This document shows, in pieces, positions 13,657 to 24,202 of a stretch of DNA of 64,000 bases. The DNA lies in the NCBI GenBank assembly GCA_003024175.1, contig MDYQ01000106.1:25934-89933 (forward strand). The letters run 5' to 3'. The stretch is from Planoprotostelium fungivorum (Eukaryota; Evosea; Variosea; Cavosteliida; Cavosteliaceae). Both the position numbers and the translations under genes were made by a program. Below the pieces are notes generated by a model. That model did no database searches. It saw only the letters and a program-made list of their open reading frames with translations, and was not told where the DNA came from. Positions within the stretch are counted from its first letter, which is position 1. The number at the start of each line of letters is the position of its first letter.

Positions 13657-14412
13657 TCAAACATCAGCATGAGCGAAGATGAAGGGGAGGATGATTCCAG
13701 GGATGGCCAAGACCGAGGCAATGAGAGACAAAGCGAAAGAGACGTCTGTTGCCTCATCAGATCAACAGGAGAGGAAGATAAATAAGCTCACCAGGGTGGG
13801 TGTAGGGATCATCTCCTGGCTTGGCGATTCCAACCCACAGGATCCCTGTGAAAACATCAATCGCATGATTCGGGTGTTGTTACGTGTGGACCACTCACAA
13901 GAGAGAGCTTGGAAGACGAGAGCACCCGAGCAGAGACCAATGCAGAGGTAACTGTCGGTGTCAGTGATGGTTTGAACATGAGAGGACTTACCGAAACACG
14001 TCGATGGTGAGAACAGAAGCGAGAGGCCAAGGGATGAGACGTAGCACAACGAAAACGATGGCCGCAGCGAAACATAACTCTGCGATCACACTGCAAGCTA
14101 CAGCGGCCTGACCTGCCTTGTAATACTGGGATACTTCAGGAGAATAGATTGGCTTGATGATTTACCTTATTGTCGCTGAATCTCGAGTCGAATGTAAGGC
14201 AGTTATCATTGGATGTGTCACCACACACTCTATTCCATCCGATGTATGTTTTCCTGTTTGTGATTAGGTCCAGCAACGAGGCATAAAGCAATGGCTCACC
14301 CACTATTGGGAGGGTCGACCTTCCCCCATCCAGGTAGACTGATGGCTATAATGGAAAATAAGAGAGCGACGACTAGGAGAGCTAGATATCCAAAGCGGAA
14401 GATGGGGTTCAT
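13657..14412 (-). CDS. four-TM membrane protein, claudin/PMP22-like layout
   Basis: Small polytopic membrane protein of about 200 aa. TM1 is in FGYLALLVVALLFSIIAI, followed by LPGWGK and a loop with GWNRVCGDTSNDNC, a W-then-C-x-C arrangement reminiscent of the first extracellular loop of claudin/PMP22 proteins. TM2 is AAVACSVIAELCFAAAIVFV, TM3 YLCIGLCSGALVFQALS, TM4 DVSFALSLIASVLAIPGIIL, and the end is PFIFAHADV. Five short GT-AG introns separate the exons. The start at 14412 (MNPIFRF) directly precedes TM1. The likeness to claudins is by layout only; no full family signature is visible. It converges with the RPGRIP1L-like gene, 133 bases apart. Confidence 0.7.
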
Positions 14413-14860
14413 GGTGTGCTCTTGGCGGGAGGAGATTTGTTTTGAGGTCGGATCAACTCCCTACTCCCTGCAATTTGACAGACATTTTTTTTTAACTGAA
14501 CAGAGAGCATATTTTATATGTGCTGCCTCCGTTCTCAGATTTGTGGTTTGTTGGTCAACTGACTTGAGTGCATTCGAGATGTTGAAGCGTAGCTCTCAAG
14601 CGAAATCCGATGTCTGACCGGGTGCACCGCGAACACCGTACAAACCAGTTCGTACCCGATACCGGATTCACATACGCTTGGATCTCGACTCCCTCGGCTC
14701 ATACGTCGAACGACGTCGCCAACAAATTTCAAACCTCACGGAATTTGGAATAGGAGCCCATGGCTCGTTCACTTGGATACTGTCATTCTCTTTCAATCAC
14801 GAATGAGAAGCCAAATCCCAATAACGTTCCTATTTGCAGTGGATTGCCCTGTCCATGAAT
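14413..14860. other. non-coding spacer between divergent genes
   Basis: Spacer between the divergent four-TM gene and homeobox gene A. It contains an A/T run near 14486 (poly-T) and no reading frame I would defend. It probably holds both promoters; I cannot place a start site. Confidence 0.4.
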
Positions 14861-14900
14861 TGTCGACAGGGGAAACACACCGGTCCAGAGCCCTTACAGA
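14861..14900 (+). promoter_or_regulatory. duplicated upstream block, homeobox gene A
   Basis: This block (GGGGAAACACA, then GTCC, then AGCCCTTACA) lies about 65 bases before the start codon of homeobox gene A. The same elements in the same order occur at 15881-15926, about 62 bases before gene B. Conservation here, where nearby non-coding sequence has diverged, suggests a shared promoter or 5' UTR element. Confidence 0.5.
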
Positions 14901-14966
14901 ACGGGAATTCGTGTACCATTCTTACAAAGAGCAAGAAGAAGACGATCCCCACATCACCCACCAAGC

Positions 14967-15470
14967 ATGCACTCGCCGAACCAAAAGCAACACTTTGAAC
15001 TCACCTGTTTCGATGCAGAGAAATTGGTGGAGAAGTGGAAGACGTTCAAGAATAGAAGAGTATCAGAGGATGACGGTAGACTGCAGGGTTTGAAAACCAC
15101 GTCCACACAGGCCGCCACGCTGGAGGAAATGTTCAAGCTCGATCCTAAACCGAGAGATCAAGAGCTGGAGATGGTAGCACGAAAGGTAGGCTTACCGGAG
15201 AGACGAGTGAGGGTGTGTTTGTTTAAGACATCATGGTGACGACGTTGACGATGATCAGACGTGGTATCAGAACAAGAGGTCGAGGCAAGCTCGCTGAAAC
15301 CTCACTCAATTTGACCGAGAGACAGGATGAGAAGACAGAAGAGAGAAGAGGAAGCCATGTCAATAGCTAGGAAGACGGGGGAACATATCACGGCCGAACA
15401 TTTGGAGGCAGAAATTCAAGCACAGAGAGATCATCGTATGAACATCAGATTCGTCGTAAATACACCGTAG
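14967..15470 (+). CDS. homeobox protein A (tandem paralogue)
   Basis: Short DNA-binding protein built around one homeodomain. Helix 1 region: KTTSTQAATLEEMFKLDPKP; helix 2: ELEMVARKVGLPERRVR; recognition helix: TWYQNKRSR, which keeps the invariant Trp, Asn and Arg although WFQNRR has become WYQNKR. A basic tail follows (RRQKREEEAM), and the protein ends in RFVVNTP. Intron 1 falls right after ERRVR. Intron 2 falls after NKRSR and is a 41-nt GC-AG intron (GCAAGC to GACAG): only this splice restores the alignment with gene B through KREEEAM...GEHI. It is likely a nuclear transcription factor. Gene B, 0.5 kb downstream, is its closest relative here. The start at 14967 is the first Met giving an uninterrupted frame. 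Confidence 0.8.
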
Positions 15471-15880
15471 TATGACCTTTTCATATATGTATGTACGACT
15501 GTCCTAGTGGCAGGCATCAGGATCTCCGTTCCTATATCTATTGATCGTGTCGTATTGAGAATACTGTCTTGTTGTGTCTTACTGCGAGTTGAGAGGATAT
15601 GATAGTCTGACATCTATAAAGAACCATCGGAGCACGACCTGATCACAAGTAGCTCATCTGATGAGCAGGATTTATCAGACTATATCCTCCTTGCTGCTTA
15701 CAATTTTCTTTCGCTCGGGGGAAAGAAACAGATGTGTTTGAAGTCGAACTTCTACATATACTCCGTCTCCGCGCAGATGTTCAACTACAAGATGCAGAAC
15801 CGATGCAGGAGATGTTACGCACCATTGCGCGCGACGACAAATCGGCGTTCTCATTATGCTGATAAGTTTCCTGTCTGTCA
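15471..15880. other. non-coding spacer between homeobox genes
   Basis: Contains the 3' flank of homeobox gene A and the upstream region of gene B. No coding exon is supported. Part of it may be a degenerate duplicate of the region before gene A. Confidence 0.4.
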
Positions 15881-15926
15881 ACCTGCGGGGGGAAACACAA
15901 TCGTCCTTGCCCACAGCCCTTACACA
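15881..15926 (+). promoter_or_regulatory. duplicated upstream block, homeobox gene B
   Basis: Counterpart of 14861-14900: GGGGAAACACA, GTCC and AGCCCTTACA in the same order, 62 bases before the start of gene B. Confidence 0.5.
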
Positions 15927-15987
15927 AAATTAAAATTTTCGGTGCCAAACTCGCGTTTGTTGAGAAAGAAGAGGGGTCACACTCATC

Positions 15988-16512
15988 ATGCACCACCCAC
16001 CGAGTTCACGCTCACCACAACGACAAGTCCTCGATCTCAATTCACATTACAAAGGCGGATACCCGTCAGAAACGTGGAGGTTCAAGAAGAGGAGTTTATC
16101 GGAGAGTGATGGCAGACTGCAGGGTTATAAGACGACCTCCGAACAGACCGCGGAGCTGGAAGAGATGTTTCGAATCGATCCAAGGCCGGACGAAAGAGGC
16201 ATAAAGATGGTGGCACTGAAGGTGGACATGCCAGAGAAACGTGTGAGAGTGAGTCAGACATCGATCACTGAGATAGTGCTTACGGTGTTTAGACGTGGTA
16301 TCAAAACAAGAGGGCCAGGTGAGGGCACCAAAAGTTTCGAATGATTTATCGTACATAGGGTGAATCGACGGGCCAAAGAAGAGGAAGCCATGCGGAGAAT
16401 GGGAGGGAAGAAAGGGGAGCACATCATCAACAGTCACCCTCTTATCGATACAAGAAAGATGAAAGATCCTCGTATGTACATCGCCTATGTTATAAATACA
16501 CCGCAGCGCTAA
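15988..16512 (+). CDS. homeobox protein B (tandem paralogue)
   Basis: Second homeodomain protein, a tandem duplicate of gene A. Matching segments are GRLQGYKTTSEQTAELEEMF, DPRPDERGIKMVALKVDMP, EKRVR|TWYQNKRAR, the basic RRAKEEEAM block and the C-terminal YVINTPQR. Both introns sit at the same places as in gene A. Here intron 2 is a normal GT-AG intron (GTGAGG to CATAG), whereas in gene A it is GC-AG. The recognition helix keeps WYQNKR, as in A. The N-terminus before the homeodomain has diverged most. Predicted nuclear transcription factor; its targets are unknown. Confidence 0.8.
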
Positions 16513-16944
16513 GACTGTACACCTTCTGTGTCACAGACGTGCACCATTACGGTTTTATTGTGTCACACAAGCTGAAAAAAACTTCTCCATCAGAAGACCT
16601 GAGACATCCCAAGATAAATGGCCGGTTAATCATCCGGTGTTCTGGTGTATATTCTCTGCATTTTGCTTGGATTTCTACGGCTACAGAGACAATTAGATGA
16701 GCCATCTCATGTCGTCTGATCACGAATTTAACGAAGCCGTGAAGGCAAAGGACCACTATTAACCCTTAAAGGAACCGGTCTGCGTCCGATAGACCGAAAT
16801 TTAAACAACGCCGACTTCCGTCTGAGATGCCACATTCGATGTGATCCTCGTGTGATGTGGGTACTATATAGTATAGAAACCGCGTGCCCCTGCGTTGAGC
16901 TCTATGTATATGTGTTTATTTTGTGATCATATTGTCATCACATC
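16513..16944. other. non-coding spacer with TATA-like palindrome
   Basis: No convincing gene. Near 16864-16876 lies an A/T-rich palindromic TATA-like stretch (TACTATATAGTATAG), about 75 bases before the 54-aa membrane protein gene and plausibly its promoter. Confidence 0.4.
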
Positions 16945-17109
16945 ATGATTTCTCAACAGGTATCAATCAGCCTCATCCTCATCACCTCTACTATTCTCTG
17001 GTGGTTATCTGGCGGTGATGATTGGGCAAGACTCCTCAAAATCTTCAACTTCCTAAGAGACATCGCAATCATCCTGCTCCTCATTGGAATGGTGTACCCA
17101 ATAGAATGA
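16945..17109 (+). CDS. 54-aa two-helix membrane protein
   Basis: Short intact reading frame starting MISQQVSISLILITS. It has two hydrophobic segments, SISLILITSTILWWL and IAIILLLIGMVY, separated by a charged linker SGGDDWARLLKIFNFLRD, and ends in PIE. The hairpin layout and a TATA-like box upstream argue for a real gene. I cannot name a family. It could also be an exon of a longer transcript continuing into the broken frame downstream. Confidence 0.45.
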   Translation: MISQQVSISLILITSTILWWLSGGDDWARLLKIFNFLRDIAIILLLIGMVYPIE

Positions 17110-17162
17110 GTTGGTTCACAGCAGAGAAACTAGATCCGGCAAGCCACACTCCATGACAGAAA

Positions 17163-17474
17163 CACATCATCACAAGTACATACTCAATCGTTCTGTTATT
17201 TGTTCAATATATAAAGTGCGAAGAATTAAACGGTAGCTTTGTTGCTGATGAGAAGAGAAGGACGATAGTGAAGAGGCGAAATGTTTCCATGTCGATCCGT
17301 TATTTCACAATGGAACAGCTGCTCCACTCTGAGCATCTCTCGGCAGTCCTCTCTAAACCTTCTCTCAACGCCCTGTCCTTCACATATCCAAATGAAAAAT
17401 GAGGTGACGTCGGTCTCTCCATCTCTGGAGATGATTCAAGTTGGATCATTTACGACCATAAAGAATTCATCTAA
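17163..17474 (+). other. reading frame interrupted by a single TGA
   Basis: One frame stays open for about 310 bases except for a TGA at 17400-17402. Before it the frame reads LLFVQYIKCEELNGS, then FTMEQLLHSEHLSAVLSK and FTYPNEK; after it GDVGLSISGDDSSW and IIYDHKEFI, then TAA at 17472-17474. The Met at 17289 is a possible start. I found no GT-AG intron that removes the TGA and keeps the frame. Options are a decayed gene, chance openness, translational readthrough, or a Sec codon. The end overlaps the COG8 stop codon on the other strand. Confidence 0.3.
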
Positions 17475-20333
17475 TCTTCTTTATCTCCTTCTGTGTCTTC
17501 CTCTTCCCCTGTGAATTCCTTTCCTTCTCTCTCTTCCTCCTCTAACTCTTTCTCTTCTTCTATTTGTTCTTTCTCTTCTATCTCTTTCTCTTCTATTTCT
17601 TCCTTCTCTTCTTCTATTTCTTCCTTCGCTTGCTTCTCTTGCTTCCCTTGTTTCTCTTGCTTCTCTTGTTTCTCCCTGAAAGATACGATGAGACATAGTG
17701 TGACGACTAGACTCACATTGTGTGTGTGTATGGCTTCCTGTCTTTATCATACAGACTGATGAGAAGGTCACTCGTCTTCTTTGTCAAAGTCACTCTAGGC
17801 ATGAGAGAATAAATCGAATTAAAACAAGACAAGACGTGTGAGAAACACTTGTCCATCGTCATCTGCTTCATCGTCAACGCCATCATCATCGTCATTACAT
17901 CACCTGGCACATGATCACGAACGTCTTCTCTTCTTCCTTGTCTAAACGTCTCTCTTCTTCTTGCTTGAGTGATATTGCCACCCGTTCGAAGCTATCGTTC
18001 AAATATTCGCTCAGCTTCTGGTGTAAGCTGAAGGGAGCGCAGTTTCTGGTGAAATTGAGGAGACATCTCACGTGATGTCATACCTGAGTTCATTGAGAGA
18101 GGAAAGGTAGCCGTTGGTCAAGAGGGCTAAAGGCGGGAAATCCATGAGGGAGGGGGAGGGTTGGTTGTCGTTGGCATTCTGCGTCACTGTCGGAGATTCT
18201 TCAGTTCATCATCATCATCGATCGCATGTTGTTCATGATGTTGTTCATGATGATTCGTGATGATGTCCATGATGATGGAACGTGATGACAGAAGAGATGA
18301 TAGAGGTGGTCACCGTTAGACAGAGTGGGTAGAGTGTTGCTCTTCGCTTGTGGCGTAAACTTGTAACTCTTGATCGACGACTGAAAGAATCCAATCGATT
18401 GGTTGACCCCTTGGCTGAAATTACGGAACACAATATCCTCAAAAATGGGCACCAATAATCCTGATCCATCTTCAGCCTCGTTGTAGATCGACGAAACGTC
18501 TCGTTGTAGATCAACCTCACCTCTAAAATCGACCCCCAATTTACCAAGAGATGATCCGTACCACATGCATTGGTCCAACAGATTCGATATCGATCTTCCA
18601 TCGTTGATGTTACGCATATGGTTCTTCAGTAGCTGTCGAATGTGTCATTGTCAAGCACAGAGACCTCTAAAGAGTTCACTTGGATGAAATCGGAGACACT
18701 CTGCCCGACCCAACTGGACAATAAGCCACCATCGTTCATCAGCTGAGAAACGATTCAGAATAAAATCATTTTCGAGTATTTTATTTCTCACCTCGTCTTG
18801 TGCGTCAGAGAAGATGGACTTGTATTGAATGACGATGTCAAAGATATTCTTCCTGCAGATGTCGATCATCTTTGTCAGCTGTACATCGTTAGATCGGGTG
18901 AGAGATTTTGGCGGGAAAATCGATGAAAACTCACGAAATTATACGCGTTGTCGGTGGCGAGGACGTCGACGAGTGATTGCAGCCAAGCTCCGCGGCTTCG
19001 CAGGAATAAGAGCTCGAGCTCAGTCTGCGAATACAGATCTATTCCTTCTCAGTATCGAATCTCTCGTTTCACATAGTTGACTTTCTATATCATTCTATAT
19101 GGATATCATTCTATATAATTCATTCTATATAATTCATTCTATATAGTTCATTCCATATAGATCATTTTCTTAACAAAAAGGAAAAGAGGATGATATTCTC
19201 TTCACCCAATCGCCTGAGATAACCCACAATCTTCATACACTGAGGCAATTGTAATTCTTTCGTTCTCAACTGATCGTGTAATTGTCTCAACATAACAGTC
19301 GTGCAGTATTCCACCTTTCTCACTTCAGCTCTTACATTCATTCTCCTCCCACCTCTCGAACGATGCTCTCGATGACCTTGTGTGACCCGTGAGTCCTCTT
19401 TAATTCAGCCGTGTGCCTCTCCAATTGTAACGCCTCTTCGTATAATTCACTTCGAATGAACGTGTCCATCAATTGGGGGATCTCCAGTAATTCTAGAAGT
19501 TGAGTGTGGTGCACGAGGGTGGTCTTATTGATGATCTGTGATGTGTCGGTGCATGTTAAAGTAAGTCGAGACGTGTGAGACAGGAGATAGAGTGGGAGGA
19601 GTAGATGATGTGATGGTGTTGTGATGATGTCTCACCTGTTGTCTCCTCGTCTCTTGAGCGTTAGATACAAAAGTGCTGCAGGCATCGTGAAGGGAGGCGA
19701 GATTGTTTAGAGTGGAGTTGAGGTGAACGCTGATCTCAGACATCTGTAAGACGGTGAACTCGATCCGATCTCATCATCACATGACGACACGTCCGGGAAT
19801 CATATCGTGAGATGATGATGGATTCTCACTCCATAACGAACGAGGGATACACAGTCACTGGCATGGATGAAAGACTTGTAGTTTTTGAAGGCGACGGACT
19901 CCATCTCTTGTTTGATACGATTGCCTACACATATTGATGAATTGAAATCCAATAGCGATGGAGATGTGATTCATACATCACCTTCGGAGACGAGCAGGGC
20001 CGGTTCACGGGAGAGTTGTTCGAAACTTCTGGAGGCGAGCGAGGCGAGGTAAGTATCATACTCTGGATCGAACGGTCTCTCTTGAAACAACAAAGCGGAG
20101 AGACTGTGTGACGTGAGATTCGCGATAAATTGAAAAGAGGAAGGCACGATGGTCACGATAACAATGAGATCGTCCGAATTTAAACTCGCCTATCTTCTAT
20201 AGCTGTATGTATGAGTCAGATATCAGCATGTTGATTGTGATAAGACGGATCATTCACCTCTATCATCAAAATTGTCAGAGTAATGATTGTCCGCGCCATT
20301 ATTGGTGTCCAACTCTCCATCTGAGACCGTCAT
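17471..20333 (-). CDS. COG8: conserved oligomeric Golgi complex subunit 8
   Basis: Subunit 8 (Dor1) of the COG tether that docks intra-Golgi retrograde vesicles. N-terminal part: DTYLASLASRSFEQLSREPA, NRIKQEMESVAFKNYKSFI and LVRYG. The family core follows: LLELLEIPQLMDTFIRSELY, EEALQLERHTAELKRTHGS, HKVIESIVREV, KIVGYLRRLG, LLFLRSRGAWLQSLV, MIDICRKNIFDIVIQYKSIF and later LDQCMWYGSSLGKLGVDF. After the conserved region is a tail of about 65 aa made of short charged repeats (EKQEKQEKQGKQ, EEIEEKEIEEKE), reached through an intron spanning the codon of Met in THTM|EKQ. The start at 20333 (MTVSDGELDTNN) opens an acidic N-terminus. It is divergent from the mitochondrial-protein gene next door, whose start is 82 bases away, so the two probably share a promoter region. 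Confidence 0.85.
19084..19170. repeat. A/T-rich tandem repeat in COG8 intron
   Basis: About five imperfect copies of a 14-base unit close to CATTCTATATAATT, inside an unusually long COG8 intron (about 170 nt against the usual 50). Confidence 0.8.
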
Positions 20334-20414
20334 CGTGATAAATGCCGAAATCTTTTGAATAATATGGTCTACAACGATAATCCCATCAGATCACGCCCTG
20401 AGATCAATCACATC

Positions 20415-23189
20415 ATGATGTTGAGCGCAGCGAGAGGAGGTGCTATCCTCCGCCCATGGATGGCACGGGGTTCACCTCTTTCTTCTCAGGTTTCTACTCG
20501 TTCAATGCGTTTGGCCTCTCTGAAGGTGATGGGGCGGTAGTCATTCCCCAGCACAATCTCATCCTCTTCAGACTGATGGTAAATTGAACTTTGGCAAGCG
20601 TCAGATGTCCATTCTCAGCTCGTTCAGACAGAAGACCACCGCAGCTGTGGGCTCGAACGATTCCATAAATAAGGAAATCGAAGAGAGACAACAAACGCAG
20701 AGCCTCGAGCTCTTCTGCGAGTGAGTATCGTTGGCATTGCATCATGTGAATACATTTCAGATCCTTCGCCAACTTCCCCCATCACATTGCCGCCATGGAG
20801 GCCTTCTTGAAAACCATCCCCGAGGAAGACTTGGGTCACAACTGGTTGGTCAAAGAGAACACAAAGAACGATCACGAAGAGAAGGAGATCCAAGTGAGCT
20901 CCCTCTCATCTCTTCCACCATCGTGAAATGCATCATTTGCCTTCGACATTCGACTGATGGATCGTTCAGGGGAGAGCCAAGGGTCAAGGCAAGGATGTTT
21001 CTTACGATCCGAAATACAAACCAGTGGGATACGTGCCCGATTGGCGTAAGATCGCTAAACAACTGGTGAGGATCTCATGCCCATTTCCCTCGTGATCTAC
21101 ACGTCTCGATCGAAATCATCTCGAAGGCTCCATTTGTATCCTTCCACATCGACCTCGTCAGGATGATGCATTGCTCATCCATGTTCAACTATGATGGATT
21201 GTGTCGTCGTCTGTGTACAGATGAGCGTCTATTCATTATGAACAGGAGAAAGAGAAGGATCTCGGTGACTTCCAATACAAGCGTCTCATGCAAGAGATTG
21301 AGCAATTAGATGAGGAAGGTATTCAGAAGCTGCAGAAAGCCAGATACCTCTTCAAGCAGGTGAAACATCCTCTCCTCTATTTTTCTCTTTACTCTATCTT
21401 CTCTTTCTCTTTCCTCTTCCTCTCTCTTCTCTCTTCTCTCTATCTTCTCTCTTCTCTATCTTCTCTCTTCTCTTTCTTCTCTCTTCTCTGTCTGGTATTA
21501 ATGATCACAGACTGATCTCCTCGCTGACGAGGCCCAAATCTACCGCCCCGAACCTGAAGCTCGCCGACCCACTTACCTCCACGTTGATGATCAGGTGAAC
21601 AAGTGAAACAAGTTGATATAAAGTGACACTCTTCAGGTCACCCCACTCCATTACTTTGATCCTCACGGACAGAACATCCAGCAGGGAAAGACAGTCATCA
21701 TCTTGCGTGCACCGGGACAGATGGCGGAGGAATACCAGAATCGTTTAGAGTACGCAAAGACATCCATCATCTCTCTCCACATCATCGCATCACATCATCT
21801 CTCTCCACATCATCACATCATCACATCATATAATCAAACGTCATCTCTTCATCTCTCATCATCACAAACCATCACAACACCCCATCTCATCCCATCTCAT
21901 CACACATCACCCTCTCATCCTCTTCAGTGGGCTCCGCAATTTCGAAAAGCTCCTCGAAGCGAGAGATGCCGAAGAAGTCGAAGAAGATTTCGAGGACTCG
22001 ACGCCCCTCCTCGAAAAGATCGAGACCGACCCGAGAGTCAGAGACGGAACCGGCCCCTTCTTGGCAGACTACGGTGGTCCCGACGACATCCAAGAGGCAG
22101 AGCCAAAGTCCACACACACCGACTACGCGAGGAGATCAAAGGTGAGGCAGGGGAGAGAAGAGAGAGTGATCTGCTCGTCAGATCCGCACGCAGGTCTTGC
22201 GGTCGCTGCAGAATCCGCTGGATATCAATAAGAATCTAGAGATCGTGAGGGGAATGCTGGAAAAGATCGAGAAGAAGATCGAGGCGAGCGATCAAGCTAC
22301 TGCGGAACCTTACCACGCTTGGAAAGATGCGGTGAATCAGATCGTAGAGGTGAGAGATGGTGATGGTGGATGAGACTGAAGGGTCTTCAAGATGTACGCA
22401 GAGCTGCAGGATAAGGAAGCTGTTCGTGTTGGAAAAGAGGTGGGAGATGATTTTCTACAACGATGTTGATTGCGGTAGAAATTGGCAAAGGAAGTGTTTG
22501 AATTTGAAGAGATGGATCGATTCAAAGATTCTCTCACTCACAGTTATGATTACGCAGATTACCGTCGTCCAGAGTCGATTGCTGGTGATTTCATCTTCTA
22601 TTCTCTTCATCTCTCTCTTCTACCCTCTATTTCTTATACTCTTTATTTCTCTCTTCTATCTCTTATTCTCTTCATTTCTCTCTTATCCTCTTCATTCCTC
22701 TCTTATTCTCTTTATTTCTCTCTTATCCTCTTTATTTCTCTCTTATTCTCTTCATTCCTCTTATATTCTTGTAAAGATAACACATCTGAATGTCTATCGC
22801 AGAGATCACTCAGTTCTACGACGGTGACTTCCAGCACCGCAGATGGGGTGTCATCGATTGGTCACGCAGGGTGAGTTCCACCTCTCTCCTCCGTCTAACA
22901 CATCACACAGACCCTCACCGTGAACGAGTACAACCTATCGAATGGACGCCGCTTCTCTAACGTGATAGACATCCCCGTGTTGTGGTTCAACTCGTTTAAA
23001 GAGGTTCCCTGGCCTCCCACACCTGACTCCATCGATTACAACCCTCTCAACTTTGCCACGTACAAGTCCATGATCTACAACCGCTACGTGTATTCACCGA
23101 GGGATCTGAAGGAGATGAAGGAGAAGGAGAGGATGGAGAGACTGGAGAAATTGGAGGAGGAGAAGATGAAGGCAGAGGAGAGACAATAG
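20415..23189 (+). CDS. predicted mitochondrial protein, unidentified
   Basis: Multi-exon gene for a protein of about 500 aa. The N-terminus MMLSAARGGAILRPWMARG with SPLSSQVSTRSMRLASLK is Arg/Ser-rich and lacks acidic residues, as in mitochondrial targeting peptides. The rest is hydrophilic and helical: FPHHIAAMEAFLKTIPEEDL, KPVGYVPDWRKIAKQLEKEK, RRPTYLHVDDQVTPLHYFDP, EYQNRLE|GLRNFEKLLEARD, a run with PFLADYGGPDDIQEAEP, then FYDGDFQHRRWGVIDWSRR, PVLWFNSFKEVPWPPTP and a charged tail EKERMERLEKLEEEKMKAEE. Introns near 21.4 and 22.6 kb are long pyrimidine-rich TCTCTT repeats. I do not recognise the family; a mitoribosome- or respiratory-complex-associated subunit is possible but unproven. Confidence 0.65.
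21364..21495 (+). repeat. TCTCTTC-rich intron repeat
   Basis: Low-complexity pyrimidine tract (TCTCTTC, CTTCTCT) filling one intron of the mitochondrial-protein gene. Confidence 0.75.
22597..22765 (+). repeat. TTATTCTCTTCATTTCTC-type intron repeat
   Basis: Imperfect tandem copies of an 18-20-base pyrimidine-rich unit, TCTCTTATTCTCTTTATT and variants, inside another intron of the same gene. Confidence 0.75.
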
Positions 23190-23483
23190 ATGATTTGCAT
23201 TTCACGATCGGTTGTGGATGATGATGATGGAGAGTGGGGAGAGAGATCGATGATTGGATGGACGATCGATGTGATTTGACCGTGTCATCGCTCATCTTCT
23301 ATAGAGTCAACTACTGAGGACGGACAAGCAGGAGATGAAGGTATCCCTTCCAAGAGATCGTGGCATCCTTGTCGAAAAATTCTGTAAAATATGTATAAAG
23401 ATTTTAAAATTAAATGACAATTGAAAGATTTGGCATCTACAACGGATCAGATTTCCTGGAATCCGTTAGAAGGGACACAACTC

Positions 23484-23958
23484 ATGCCGAGCGTGAAAGA
23501 GTTTCGAAAAGTCAACCACACAGTCGCACCGAACTATGACGGGGAGGTGTGTCTTTGAACTCCTCTGTCCACATGCCTCACACATCACAGACCACCAATA
23601 CAGGCATTCAAAAGAGAAAGAAGAGTCCATACGAATTCGACCCGTGGAATGACGAGCTTTGTTCTCAGAGGAAGGCACAATCAGATGCAAAAGCCCGGGT
23701 CGTTCGTTCCATCAAGAAGAGTAAAGAAGGCCACCCTCACTCTCAGAGCGACAGAGACATGGCATTAGACGACAACGAGAAAGGTAAAAAGTCTACACCC
23801 GTACCTGTCTCACACGTTCAGGCATTATCGTAGATTCTCCGGGTTACAACTCCATCAACAAAGAGATCGCTCTCTTCGATACCTTCGTCAAGAACCACAG
23901 AAACAAATTGAGAGCACAGAGACAAGCCGAGATGTCAACCCTCACCCCCCACCAATGA
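23484..23958 (+). CDS. small basic hypothetical protein
   Basis: Three exons give about 120 aa. The protein starts MPSVKEFRKVNHTVAPNYDG and contains KKSPYEFDPWNDELCSQRKA, a basic stretch ARVVRSIKKSKEG and a C-terminal helix IALFDTFVKNHRNKLRAQRQ. GT-AG introns of about 45-50 nt join GE|TTNTG and EKG|IIVDSPG in frame. Lys/Arg-rich character suggests a nuclear or RNA/DNA-associated role, but no known domain is visible. It follows the mitochondrial-protein gene on the same strand. Confidence 0.6.
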
Positions 23959-24202
23959 ATCATCTCATCCGATCTTCCATCGCGATTCTTTTATTGTTCT
24001 CTCTGTACAAAAACGACACGTCTATATCTCATCCATATACGTGCGAGCACCTGGGACACTGGTGAGGTCCACGACATGCAGTGAAAGAACTGCTCGTGTC
24101 AACGTGGCCTCCCCTCCCTCTCACCTCTCTCGATCATCGGATCGATACAGAAAGTCATCCGAGTCCGAAGATGAGTATCCTTCTTTCATCCTCCTCCTCA
24201 AT

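Noticed and set aside
17481-17771. Arg-rich frame (GETREARETREARE) at the end of COG8
   Set aside because: Splice phase after THTM puts the EKQEKQ frame in use, which ends in a proper stop at 17471.
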